This document shows positions 17,701 to 25,980 of a stretch of DNA of 64,000 nt, piece by piece (the stretch's first letter is position 1; each line of letters begins with the position of its first letter). Location: NCBI GenBank assembly GCA_965117025.1, contig OZ220746.1, positions 248,001 to 312,000 on the forward strand, written 5' to 3'. The position numbers were made by a program, and so were the translations under genes. The notes under the pieces were generated by a model. That model made no database searches. It saw nothing but the letters and a program-made list of their open reading frames with translations, and had not been told where the DNA came from. The DNA is from VXPQ01 sp965117025 (GTDB taxonomy: Bacteria > Bacteroidota > Rhodothermia > Rhodothermales > VXPQ01).

Positions 17701-20700
17701 GCAAGTCCTCTGACGAGGTTCGGGAGTCGGCTTCGGCATCCGAGGCAACAGACAGCAAGTCCTCCAGCAGTGCAGGGCGGTCTTCCGCCGCCTCTTCATA
17801 CACTGCCCAATCCATCGACATGACCACGGAATTCGTGGCGTCCTGACGCACCAGTTGTTCGAATGCCCGGAGACCCTGCTGCGGGGTAAACCAGCGGCCT
17901 CCAAGTGCCGTTCGCCGGCGATCGATCCGCTCCCGTTGTTCCGCGGCTTCGCCAATTTCTGACCACGCTCCCCAGGCAATAGCCTGTCCGGGGAGCCCCT
18001 GTGCACGGCGGTGACCAGCGAGTTGGTCCAGAAATGCATTGGCGGCGGCATGGTTCGCCTGGCCCGGATTGCCCATCACGCCGACCCGACTCGAAAAAAG
18101 GACAAAGAGATCCAGATCCCGGTTCTCTGTCGCCCGGTGCAGATGCCAGGCACCCAGTATCTTCGGCCAGAGCACCGTTTCAAATCGCTCCCAGCTCTGA
18201 TTGGTCAATGCACCGTCCGACAGCACACCCACACTATGGATCACTCCTCCGAGGGGCGGTAGCGTCGCATCAATCCGCTCCAGCATCTGATCTATGGCGG
18301 CGGCATCCGTCACGTCCGCAAGTTCCACCTGCACCGTTACGCCGCGCTCCCGCAACTTGCGGATCGTCTCCTCTGCTTCAGCATCCGGCGCCCGGCGTCC
18401 GTTCAGCACGATTGCTCCTGCTTCGTGGTCCGCGAGCCAACCAGCTACAGCGCACCCGATTCCTCCCAGACCACCGGTCACCAAATAGGTTCGGTCCTGC
18501 CGCAAGCGCCCGGTCATGAGCGGCGGCGGCGTCACGACGATCTTCCCGAGGTGCCGGGCCGATCGCATGAAACTCAATGCGGCTCCGGCTTCGGTGAGCG
18601 GCCACCTGCTGTGAATAATCGGTTTCAGTTCTCCTGTCGAAAGACCCTCCATCACATCCCGCAGGACTTTCCCTACCCACGCCGGTTCGGTTTTTTTGAG
18701 GACATCCAATGCCAGAATGGAATACCCTACATCCGGACGCACCGCCGCCATCTCTTCCTCGCTATAGATGTCTCGTCTGGCCAGTTCCACAAACCGGCCG
18801 CCGTGCCTGAGGCAGGACAGACTCGTCTCGATGAACCCCTCCCCCGTCAGGCTGTTCAGTACTATATCCACCCCGGCGCCGTCCGTGGCTTCGAGGATTT
18901 CCTGGCCGAACGCTGTCTGGCGGCTGTCGAATATGTGCTTTACGCCCAGTGACCGGAGATACGCTTGTTTCGGTGCGCTTGCGGTAGCGAAGACCTCTGC
19001 TCCAGCAGCTTGCACCAACTGGATAGCCGCCAGCCCGACGCCGCCCGCACCCGCATGAATCAGTACCCGTTCGCCAGCCTCAAGTCCCGAATATTCAAAG
19101 GACAGCGCAGCCGACACGAAGGCGCTCGGCACCGTCGCAAGTCCACTCACAGAGAATCCGGATAGCGCAGGCGCCACCAGTTCCTCCCGTGTGATCATTT
19201 GCGGTCCGAACGCCCCGAACCCTAATCCGACTATATGGTCACCGACCGAAACGGTTGAGACGTCGGAGCCTGCCTCAAGGATACGGCCACACATCTCTCT
19301 GCCCAGCAGTCCCTCTTCGATGAAGCCAAGCGACCGGAACACGTCCCAGAAGTTGAGTCCGGCCGCATCGACAGCCACGCGAACTTCCTTCGGCTCGAGA
19401 GGACGTGCGGGCAGCGGCTGAACATACGGTCTGTCGAACACGCCGGCAGGATCCGGAGCGAGCACCCATTCCATCTCCTCCGGGAAAGCCAGCCGTTCCG
19501 GCCCGTCGCCCGCTCGAACGAGGCGTGCCACCTGACGGCGCCCTGATCGGTACGCGATGTGATTTTCGGAATCAGGATATAAGAGTTCTTCGACGAGGTC
19601 GGGCTCCGGCGCCATCTCACCGGGGTCCAGGTCAATCATCCTGGGCTGCAGGTGCACCGCTTCGCGAGCTATAGCCTTGCCGAAACCCCAGAGTGCTGCA
19701 CCCGCGAGTTCTCCACCTCGCTCCCTCTCCAGCACCTGTGCGCCCCGTGTGATCATCCAGACACCATCGGAGGGAACGACATCGGAATCGGCGACGCCCT
19801 GAACCAGGGCCAGTGCGCTCGCTCCCGCTCGCCTCACGTCTTTGGCCATTTCCTCGGTCGTAGCCTGTGCGCCATGACCGTCCAGTCCCACAAGATGCAC
19901 CACGCCGCTGAGCGGTACATCGTCAGGCAGACCGGTCACAAGTGCTATCCAGGACTCGCGCTGATCCATTTCCACGGCGGTCCTGAAAACCCCGGAACCG
20001 GTTGCTGCCGATCTCTCGTCTTCCGGCGCTTCACTGCCCGCCAGTACGACGGTCTGGTTCCTCGCCGCCAAATCGGCTGCCAGCTTCTCTGCAACCCCTC
20101 CCTCGTCCGCTACCAGAATCCACATACCCCCTGGCTCTGTTACCTCAATCGGACCTCGCGCCACAATCACGCCTTTATCCGGTGTTTTCGACGAGTCGGA
20201 TTCATCTACTCCCAGAAATTCCACTTCCCCGAACCCCGCGTCACCGAGGGCCTGACGCCACACGGCGGGGCTTGCCAGTGCGTGATGCGGGCGGTAGTCG
20301 TCAGCAAACCGCCACCAACCATCCAACTGACCGAACGTCAGGTCCATCCAGCCCAGGCCACTAAGGTTCTCGAGGGCGATCAACTGTCCGGATGGGGCAA
20401 GCAGGTCCCGGCAGTGTCCCAGCGTTTCCTCCAGATACCGCGTTGCGTGCAGCACGTTGGACGCGATCAGCAGATCGTATCCATGGGAGTCGAAACCCTG
20501 TTCGATCGGGTCCTTCTCGATATCCAGTGGACGGTACTCAATGCACCCGCCTCCATCTCCGAAGCGCGCCTCCGCCTCGGAAAAGAAGCCTGCGGAGATA
20601 TCCGTATAGACGTAGTCGAACTGCCCCTCGGGAAGCTCCGGAAGCACGGACGCCGTTGCAGATCCGGTGCCCGCTCCGACCTCGATCACCCTGAGGCGCC

Positions 20701-23700
20701 GTCCTTCGGGCAAGGCAGCCACCAGCGCCCGAATCGCCTCTCCCAGCATCTGGTTCGCTGCACGCGCTACGGGCGCCTTCAGATACAGATCGGCCGCGGT
20801 TGGCTCTCCACTGCTGAAAAGAAGTGTCAGCGGATCTTCTCGTCCACGAAGCACCTCGGCCAGCGCACGCCCGGAGCGCCGGAACAGCCCGATCTCGGTC
20901 TGACCGTGGGAGTAAAGGCCCATCATACGGGTGGCAAACTCCTCGAGGTCAACGGGCATGTGTTCAGGCAATGCATCCCCGGGTCCCACAACCACGACGA
21001 ATCCGTCGTCCGTCTCTTCCACCACGCCCGACCTGGCAAGCATCTCGAAGAGCCGCCGGAAGAGGCGCTTGTGCTCGGGAAGAACATCCAGCTGGCTTCG
21101 CAACGCCTCCGGGTCCACGGTTTCGCCCGCCCGGCGTTGCCAACCGAGCTCTTCCAGCGTTGCAAGTGCGCGAGAACGGGACCATCGCTCGAGGTCCGCC
21201 AGCAGGCGGTCCCGGTCCTCGGGATCTACGCCTGCGTCTGTCAGATATCCGGCGAACAATTGCGAGCCGGCCTCGACAACTGCCGGGCTCGGGAAGAAGT
21301 CTGCAGGGACCATTCCGGGTGGAAGGGCTCGCTCGCGCCACACCACCTCATACAGCAGATCCTTCACCTTTTCGATCGCCGAGAGCAGCGAGGCCCGTGT
21401 CGCCCTTTTCACTGTGTATCCGCTCAAACGACCGAGCAACGCCCCGTTCAGATCGTAGATGCGCAACTCACCGCTCAAAACCTCGGCGGGCTCGCCCGAA
21501 TCGGTCTTCCCGTTGGTTGACGCATCGCTCAGGCGCACATGACAGATGACCCGATCGGGTAACGGTCCTGCCAGCCACAGCCGCTCCCAACCAAATGGAA
21601 GATAGGTGGCTCCGGCTTCGGTTCCCGTCAGATTGCGCGCGGCCCCCACCACCTGGAAACAGCCGTCCAGCACGAGTGGATGCACGTCCAGCCCGTGCCT
21701 GCTCAGCGTTTCAGGCAACGACACTTCGCCTAACGCCTCGCCCGGGCGAGACCAAACCCTCCCAAGCGTGCGGAAAAACGGACCCAGGTCAACTCCTGTA
21801 CTCGCTCTCTGGCGATAGTAGCCCACCACATCCGCTGGCGACAGATTGGCCTTCAGGCTTTCAAGATCGATCCGCTCACCTGCTTCCGGATCCGGAGAGC
21901 CCGGCAACAGGCGACCTTCCACATGGAGCATCCATTCCCCTTCACTCCCCTTGCTATATATCTGAAAATCGTGTGACGACTCCTGCTCGGAAGCGTCGAG
22001 TACAACCTGCATTTTCCGACCCTCTTCCCGTTCTTCCTCCTCCTGCTCGAAAACAAGCGGGTTATACAACTGCATGTTCTCTACGACGATCGACCCGCTC
22101 CCCTCAAGAAGTGACGCTGCGCATGCCATAGTGCCGTAGAGCGCACCGGGCGCCACGACGCGGCCGAATACCCGGTGGTCGTTCATCCACACCGGATCGG
22201 AAGGGAACACTTCCGTCTCGAATGTAATTTCGCCGCGAGCGGACTCGTGCCGCATGCCCAACAAGGGATGCCCCGAACCCCGGCGCTGGCGCTTCGGCGC
22301 CTCGAGCCAATGGCGTTGGCGCTGGAAAGGATAACCCGGCAGCGATATCCGTCGCCGCGTCTCTCCCGCGAATAGCCCCGGAAAACGAATCGGGAGTCCC
22401 GCCCGATAGGCCTCCGCGACTGCCGTTGTATATGCGCGGTCGGCTTCCAATTGCGATACTTTGGAAGAGGGTCGCAGCAAACTCGACAAAACTACGGGCG
22501 GGGCGCCTGCCGTGTTGGGCCAGGCTAAGGTCGCCATCGTAGCCAGTACCGAGTGCGGGCCCATCTCCACCACCATATCGACCCCGAGGTCCGACAGCGT
22601 CTCAACACCTGGGGCGAATGCCACCAGCTCCCGGGCATGCCGCTTCCAGTACGCTCCGTCCAGTGCTTCACCGGAATCCACCGCCCGACCGGTCAGATTA
22701 CTGACCAGGGTCAGAGAAGGAGGCTTGATTGTGACTTCATCAAGAGACGCTTCCAGTGCATCCAGAGCCGGTTCTACCAGAGCGCTGTGGAATGCCTTGG
22801 CCGTATTCAGCCGCCTTGCCTGAATCCCCTCTGATTCGAAGTGCTTTGAGAAGGCCTCGATCTTTTCAACCGGGCCGCTGATCACCTGATGGGTTCCATT
22901 GTTTGCCGAGATGCTTACCTCAATGCCGGCGGACGCTGCATTCAGGGCCTCGATTGCCGGCGTCACTCTTTCGGGCGGTGCGAAAACCGCGGCCATAGCG
23001 CCCTCTTCGATTCCTGACAGCAGGGTTCCTCGTGCGGCGGCAAACCGCATACCATCCTCCAGGCTGAATACCTCTGCCGCCTGCGCCGCTGCGATTTCCC
23101 CGACACTATGTCCCATCACTACGTCGGGCCTGATGCCCACACTCGCCCAGAGTGCCGTCAGCGCGCACTCCAGCGCGTAGAGCGCCGGCTGCTCCCATGC
23201 CGTGTCGTCCAGTTGCCCTTGCTCCTCGGCCCGGCCGAACATTACATCCAGCAGGGAGGCCCCTCTTGCATCCCGGAATACCGCCTCGCAACGATCCAGA
23301 ACCGCTCTCACCACCGGTTCCGTCTCGTAGAGCGTCTGCCCCATACCAACCCACTGGCTTCCCTGTCCGGTATATACAAACGCTATCCGGGAGGGGGTTT
23401 GCGCCGCAGTGGCGATACCCGTCTCTGCAAGGGTACTCAGACCCTCGCGCAGCGACGCGGGATCGCTGAATACGACGCCTGCCCGGTGTGTAAAATGACT
23501 GCGTCCCACACCCGCCGTCCACGCCATGTCCGCAAGGGTCGCCTCGCCGTCGGAAGCAAGATCATCGGCATGTTCGTCGAGCCATGAAAGGTACCGCTCC
23601 GCCAGTTCCCGAAGCGCCTCATCGGATTTCCCCGAAAGCGGCAGGAAACGGATTTCGCGCCGGTCGCACTCTTGCTCCGGCAACGGCAGATCCGCCATGG

Positions 23701-25132
23701 TTGCCGGCGCCGAAACCGCCACTTTCCTTGCAGGGCCCGCGAATGGCTGTTCATCAGCGGGCGTAACGTCCGGAGGACAATATTCCTCCACTAAAAGATG
23801 GGCGTTCGTCCCGGAGATCCCGAAGGAGTTCACCCCTGCGAGTCGCGGCCGTCCGTTGCGGCGCGGCCAGTCCATCATGGACGATGTAACCTGCAATGGC
23901 AGCCGGTCCCAATCGAGGCTCGGGTTGGGATCCCGGAAATGGAGGTGTTTGGGAATCACTCCCCGTTTCAGCACCAGCGCCGCTTTGATCAGTCCGGCCA
24001 CACCTGCAGCCGATTCCAGATGACCGATGTTGGTTTTCACCGAGCCAATCAGCAACGGATTATCCAATTCGCGCCCCTTTCCATAGACAGCAGCCACCGC
24101 ATTGATCTCAATCGGATCGCCGACGGTCGTCCCGGTCCCATGCGCCTCCAGGTAATCCACCTCCAATGGAGAGATTCCTGCGTCCGACAGCGCCGTTTCG
24201 ATCACCTCTTCCAGTGCGGGTGTGTTCGGGACTGTCAGCCCGACACCGGTCCCGCCGTGGTTCACCGCCGCGCCCCGAATCACTGCCCAGATTCGATCGC
24301 CATCCGCCTCGGCCTCGCTCAGCCGCTTCAGCACCACGACTCCACAGCCCTCCCCCCGCACGTACCCGTTGGCGGACGCATCGAATGTCTTGCACTGCCC
24401 ATCCGGGGACAGCATCATCGCATCCGCGCGAAGCTCATAGATGAGGCCGTTCAGGATAGCCTGGACACCGCCTGCAATGGCCAGATCGGCCTTGCCCTGC
24501 TGCAGGTCCGCCACCGCGTCATGGACCGACACCAGGGACGATGCACATGCAGCATCTATCGCCTTCGCCGGTCCCGTGAGACCCAGTACGAACGAGACCC
24601 TTCCACTGGCGCCGTTGAGGTTGGTGCCGCTGAGGGCGTAGAGGCACCTGGCGGCCTCTGCGGGCTTGGTTGACTCCAGCACCAGCATTCGGTACTCGTC
24701 GTTGCTGATCCCGGTGTATACGCCTGTGCGGCTCTCTCTCAGTCTGTCCGGATCTATTCCCGCATCTTCAAGAGCTTCCCAACTCGTTTCCAGCATGAGT
24801 CGCTGTTGCGGATCCAGCAGTTCCGCCTCTACCGGCGAGATCCGGAAGAACTCCGCATCAAACAGGTCAATGTCGTCAACGAAAGCGCCGTAACGGCACC
24901 CTTCGCTTTGCACTGTGTCGTCGGAGAAAATCTGGCCCCAACGCCCCGGCCCGGAACCGGGCACGCCCTCCTTTACGGCGTTCCCGCCGTTTTCAAGAAG
25001 CTTCCAGAAAGCCGAAATACTCTCTGCGCCGGGAAACCGGCACGCCATGCCTACAATCGCTATGGGTTCTCCAGAGCGCAAAATTTTTCCTTGTGCAGGT
25101 TCATTATTTTTTGCCAAGCTTTTTCCGGCCAT
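14762..25132 (-). CDS. Type I PKS 1: KS-AT-DH-MT-psiKR-ER-KR-ACP-KS-AT(inactive)
   Basis: A 3456-residue polyketide synthase. Approximate domains: KS 15-450 (Cys 194 in DAACASS, HGTGT, NIGHLES); AT 555-865 (GHSVGE near 674; AFHS, which suggests malonyl-CoA); DH 955-1240 (HRVFGRVVAP near 984, LDGCFQ near 1153); C-methyltransferase 1420-1640 (VIEVGAGTGSA); structural KR 1655-1880; ER 1890-2200 (HAGAGGVGLAA); KR 2215-2420 (TGGLGGIG; GQANHAAANAFLD with His in place of the usual Tyr); ACP 2485-2570 (GMDSLM); second KS 2590-3020 (DMACASS, HGAGS); AT remnant 3150-3445. The remnant has GHDLGE, so no catalytic Ser, and lacks the AFH subdomain. The protein ends directly after the post-AT linker (GYPFQRRRYW). 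A fully reducing, C-methylating, probably iterative synthase is inferred; a methyl-branched fatty acid is a likely product class. Confidence 0.95.
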   Translation of the reverse strand: MAGKSLAKNNEPAQGKILRSGEPIAIVGMACRFPGAESISAFWKLLENGGNAVKEGVPGSGPGRWGQIFSDDTVQSEGCRYGAFVDDIDLFDAEFFRISPVEAELLDPQQRLMLETSWEALEDAGIDPDRLRESRTGVYTGISNDEYRMLVLESTKPAEAARCLYALSGTNLNGASGRVSFVLGLTGPAKAIDAACASSLVSVHDAVADLQQGKADLAIAGGVQAILNGLIYELRADAMMLSPDGQCKTFDASANGYVRGEGCGVVVLKRLSEAEADGDRIWAVIRGAAVNHGGTGVGLTVPNTPALEEVIETALSDAGISPLEVDYLEAHGTGTTVGDPIEINAVAAVYGKGRELDNPLLIGSVKTNIGHLESAAGVAGLIKAALVLKRGVIPKHLHFRDPNPSLDWDRLPLQVTSSMMDWPRRNGRPRLAGVNSFGISGTNAHLLVEEYCPPDVTPADEQPFAGPARKVAVSAPATMADLPLPEQECDRREIRFLPLSGKSDEALRELAERYLSWLDEHADDLASDGEATLADMAWTAGVGRSHFTHRAGVVFSDPASLREGLSTLAETGIATAAQTPSRIAFVYTGQGSQWVGMGQTLYETEPVVRAVLDRCEAVFRDARGASLLDVMFGRAEEQGQLDDTAWEQPALYALECALTALWASVGIRPDVVMGHSVGEIAAAQAAEVFSLEDGMRFAAARGTLLSGIEEGAMAAVFAPPERVTPAIEALNAASAGIEVSISANNGTHQVISGPVEKIEAFSKHFESEGIQARRLNTAKAFHSALVEPALDALEASLDEVTIKPPSLTLVSNLTGRAVDSGEALDGAYWKRHARELVAFAPGVETLSDLGVDMVVEMGPHSVLATMATLAWPNTAGAPPVVLSSLLRPSSKVSQLEADRAYTTAVAEAYRAGLPIRFPGLFAGETRRRISLPGYPFQRQRHWLEAPKRQRRGSGHPLLGMRHESARGEITFETEVFPSDPVWMNDHRVFGRVVAPGALYGTMACAASLLEGSGSIVVENMQLYNPLVFEQEEEEREEGRKMQVVLDASEQESSHDFQIYSKGSEGEWMLHVEGRLLPGSPDPEAGERIDLESLKANLSPADVVGYYRQRASTGVDLGPFFRTLGRVWSRPGEALGEVSLPETLSRHGLDVHPLVLDGCFQVVGAARNLTGTEAGATYLPFGWERLWLAGPLPDRVICHVRLSDASTNGKTDSGEPAEVLSGELRIYDLNGALLGRLSGYTVKRATRASLLSAIEKVKDLLYEVVWRERALPPGMVPADFFPSPAVVEAGSQLFAGYLTDAGVDPEDRDRLLADLERWSRSRALATLEELGWQRRAGETVDPEALRSQLDVLPEHKRLFRRLFEMLARSGVVEETDDGFVVVVGPGDALPEHMPVDLEEFATRMMGLYSHGQTEIGLFRRSGRALAEVLRGREDPLTLLFSSGEPTAADLYLKAPVARAANQMLGEAIRALVAALPEGRRLRVIEVGAGTGSATASVLPELPEGQFDYVYTDISAGFFSEAEARFGDGGGCIEYRPLDIEKDPIEQGFDSHGYDLLIASNVLHATRYLEETLGHCRDLLAPSGQLIALENLSGLGWMDLTFGQLDGWWRFADDYRPHHALASPAVWRQALGDAGFGEVEFLGVDESDSSKTPDKGVIVARGPIEVTEPGGMWILVADEGGVAEKLAADLAARNQTVVLAGSEAPEDERSAATGSGVFRTAVEMDQRESWIALVTGLPDDVPLSGVVHLVGLDGHGAQATTEEMAKDVRRAGASALALVQGVADSDVVPSDGVWMITRGAQVLERERGGELAGAALWGFGKAIAREAVHLQPRMIDLDPGEMAPEPDLVEELLYPDSENHIAYRSGRRQVARLVRAGDGPERLAFPEEMEWVLAPDPAGVFDRPYVQPLPARPLEPKEVRVAVDAAGLNFWDVFRSLGFIEEGLLGREMCGRILEAGSDVSTVSVGDHIVGLGFGAFGPQMITREELVAPALSGFSVSGLATVPSAFVSAALSFEYSGLEAGERVLIHAGAGGVGLAAIQLVQAAGAEVFATASAPKQAYLRSLGVKHIFDSRQTAFGQEILEATDGAGVDIVLNSLTGEGFIETSLSCLRHGGRFVELARRDIYSEEEMAAVRPDVGYSILALDVLKKTEPAWVGKVLRDVMEGLSTGELKPIIHSRWPLTEAGAALSFMRSARHLGKIVVTPPPLMTGRLRQDRTYLVTGGLGGIGCAVAGWLADHEAGAIVLNGRRAPDAEAEETIRKLRERGVTVQVELADVTDAAAIDQMLERIDATLPPLGGVIHSVGVLSDGALTNQSWERFETVLWPKILGAWHLHRATENRDLDLFVLFSSRVGVMGNPGQANHAAANAFLDQLAGHRRAQGLPGQAIAWGAWSEIGEAAEQRERIDRRRTALGGRWFTPQQGLRAFEQLVRQDATNSVVMSMDWAVYEEAAEDRPALLEDLLSVASDAEADSRTSSEDLLSRLRETPTGREELLVSFLQQEVQAVLRLSTAPAATVGFFDLGMDSLMAVELRNRLNRAFAGEYVAPNTVVFDYPDIATLAAHLVGELGEVGDAPLPQVRPEPQPQVQAEGEDNGIAIVGMACRFPGAPDISTFWRQLEAEADAVTDGRRDNGSWNGVAGDPDSPDAISRRGAFIEEIDKFDAKFFRIAPIEARMMDPRQRLLLETTWHAIEDAGMDPDGIRGSRTGVYVGVGNGDYRDVAAASGETHGYLGTTMSVTAGRIAFALGLTGPAVPVDMACASSLVAIHQALSALRQGEVDMALAGGVSAVLSPEITRFMMELGILSASGRCSTFDAAADGFVRGEGCGVVVLKRLSEAIADGDRIWSVLRGSAVNQNGASAGLIIPNGPSQERVIEEALLQAGISPAEVDYLEAHGAGSGLGDPIEVQAAAAVYGRERAAERPLLIGSVKTNIGHLECAAGVASLIKAVLAMSKGVIPKHLHFDNPSPHLDWGKLPVQVTSEATTWPAHPDRPPRAGISSFGLSGTNAHIVVEGYESPDGVLSTPDAGHGPTGSERSVAACLPDSLQESVARLPLAEQDLVERTVRLLPLSGKSDQVLRELAERYLVWLDGYAGAFSSNGAAAYPTLSDMAWTAGVGRGHFAHRAGIVFRDADSLRERLRAFAEEDAEIHADQELQATTKIAFAFAGKDAQWSDMGKELYDSEPVVRVVLDRCNEVFQDERGESLLDVMFNRPGAAGNMDDSAWAYPAIYALECGLTALWSSVGIQPSVVVGHDLGEIAAAQAAGVFGLEDGLRLAVARGVAVGVSVDAEQQQPIAGELETALTGATIVSPSLTLVSSVTGRAVGADETLDAAYWQRQAQGQEVFDKSVKTLADLGVEVIVQIGSHSILGPKIDKAWPKKTAGKGTNRNAAESPLVLSNLQKPSGDGSPMDGEGGFLKAVAAAYEAGLPISFTGLFAGETRRRISLPGYPFQRRRYWIDT

Positions 25133-25139
25133 TATGGTT

Positions 25140-25231
25140 CTTTATTCCTGAATATCTTCTCTATTTAGGCCGAAACGCCGTTCGAGGGAACTTCTTCATC
25201 CTCTTCCGGAACTATTCCCAACTTCCTCGCC
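25140..25231 (-). pseudogene. Degraded duplicate of the recA 3' end
   Basis: This stretch aligns base by base with the 3' end of recA and its downstream flank at 41459-41544. Both share TTTATTCCTGAATATC, then GGCCG..ACGCC.TTCGAGG, then CCTCTTCCGGAAC. On the minus strand it encodes KLGIVPEEDEEVPSNGVSA and a stop, against ELGMVPEEGEEVSSNGVAAS in RecA. The homology breaks off upstream of about 25231. The fragment lies 8 bases in front of the PKS1 start codon and on the same strand, so PKS1 sits where the gene downstream of recA would be. It is a fossil of a duplication or rearrangement, not a functional gene. Confidence 0.85.
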
Positions 25232-25284
25232 TGATAGCAAACACTTGGTACAGGGATTTGTTGCCTCAGTACTCATAGAAGTTG

Positions 25285-25658
25285 TCCCGAAAAACCGGAC
25301 AGCCTTTCCGGCGATTTTAAGTGTACTGCCGCATCGGGTTATGTCGCTATGGGCAACGGTTTTCGTTCATAGAATACGTCGTCGGGGCGTTCGGTTGTCA
25401 AGGCCCTGGTGCGGGCGTCCCTGGTTGAAGTAGCGCAGGTAGTCGGCAATGCCCTTTCTGGCCTCTGCCGCTTCGACGCAGAAGCCTGCCTCCAGCGTGC
25501 TGTCGCCGCGCATGACGGCAATGGCTACCTTCGCCTTGAACGAAGGACTGTGGGTTCTGCGTGGGCGTCTTGACATGGGTCTTCTCCGGTTGATTGAGTC
25601 GGAACAAGGTCGCAACATTACACCTTAATTTCCGCCGAAATCTGTCCAATCAACCCGA
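25285..25658 (-). mobile_element. IS3-family element remnant with imperfect inverted repeats
   Basis: The ends carry an imperfect inverted repeat. GGACAGCCTTTCCGGCGATT near 25298-25317 matches the reverse complement of TTAATTTCCGCCGAAATCTG around 25625-25644. Between them is a collapsed transposase (next entry). The element is about 370 bases instead of the usual 1.2-1.5 kb, so most of it has been deleted internally. Its right end is homologous to a second remnant at 54685-54811. Confidence 0.7.
25339..25576 (-). pseudogene. IS3-family transposase, internally deleted and frameshifted
   Basis: The N-terminal part MSRRPRRTHSPSFKAKVAIA is typical of an IS3 OrfA start. It jumps directly to KGIADYLRYFNQGRPHQGLD, the typical C-terminus of the OrfB integrase. 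The final TP-DDVFYERKPLPIAT is in another frame. The helix-turn-helix, leucine zipper and DDE core are all missing, so the gene is dead. Confidence 0.8.
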
Positions 25659-25659
25659 A

Positions 25660-25980
25660 CTACCTCTCGTTGTTTGGAGCGTGATTCTCCATTAATCACA
25701 AAAAATTACTAATTAACTCTAAATCAGGGTACAACTATCGGCATATAATTAATATGTTCGGACAAGACCAGAAAAACCCACAAGTCAAAGCGCGAGCAGG
25801 CCCGTCTCGGTCTGATTTATCGGTAGGAGAATACGCCAGCGGAGAATCTCTGTTACCGGGGAAGAACGCCTGTCGAAGTGGCACGGGCGTTACTTAAACC
25901 GAAGAAGCAATGAGCGCAACCCGTTCGGTATTCGTTATAATTCTCTATGGCTTCCGTCAAGAATTACCAAGAGGGCTTCC
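25660..25980 (+). other. Upstream region of PKS2
   Basis: About 320 bases between the IS3 remnant and the PKS2 start. The left part (25690-25760) is A+T-rich and is the best candidate for a promoter of PKS2. The right part contains a 29-base repeat shared with 37734-37762. Short open frames occur, but I recognise no gene. A weak ribosome binding site, GAGGG, lies 6-8 bases before the ATG at 25981. Confidence 0.45.
25919..25947 (+). repeat. 29-base repeat, copy upstream of PKS2
   Basis: Matches 37734-37762 at about 26 of 29 positions; both contain TATTCGTTATAATTC. One copy is just upstream of PKS2 and the other spans the end of permease copy 2. The repeat may mark a breakpoint of the rearrangement that built the block. 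Confidence 0.65.

Noticed and set aside
19652..21520. 622-aa plus-strand frame
   Set aside because: Antisense to the PKS1 methyltransferase and DH regions; no domain character.
25800..25910. Possible transposase tail upstream of PKS2
   Set aside because: A short frame with GRTPVEVAR-like residues looked transposase-like but is broken by stops and too short to assign.
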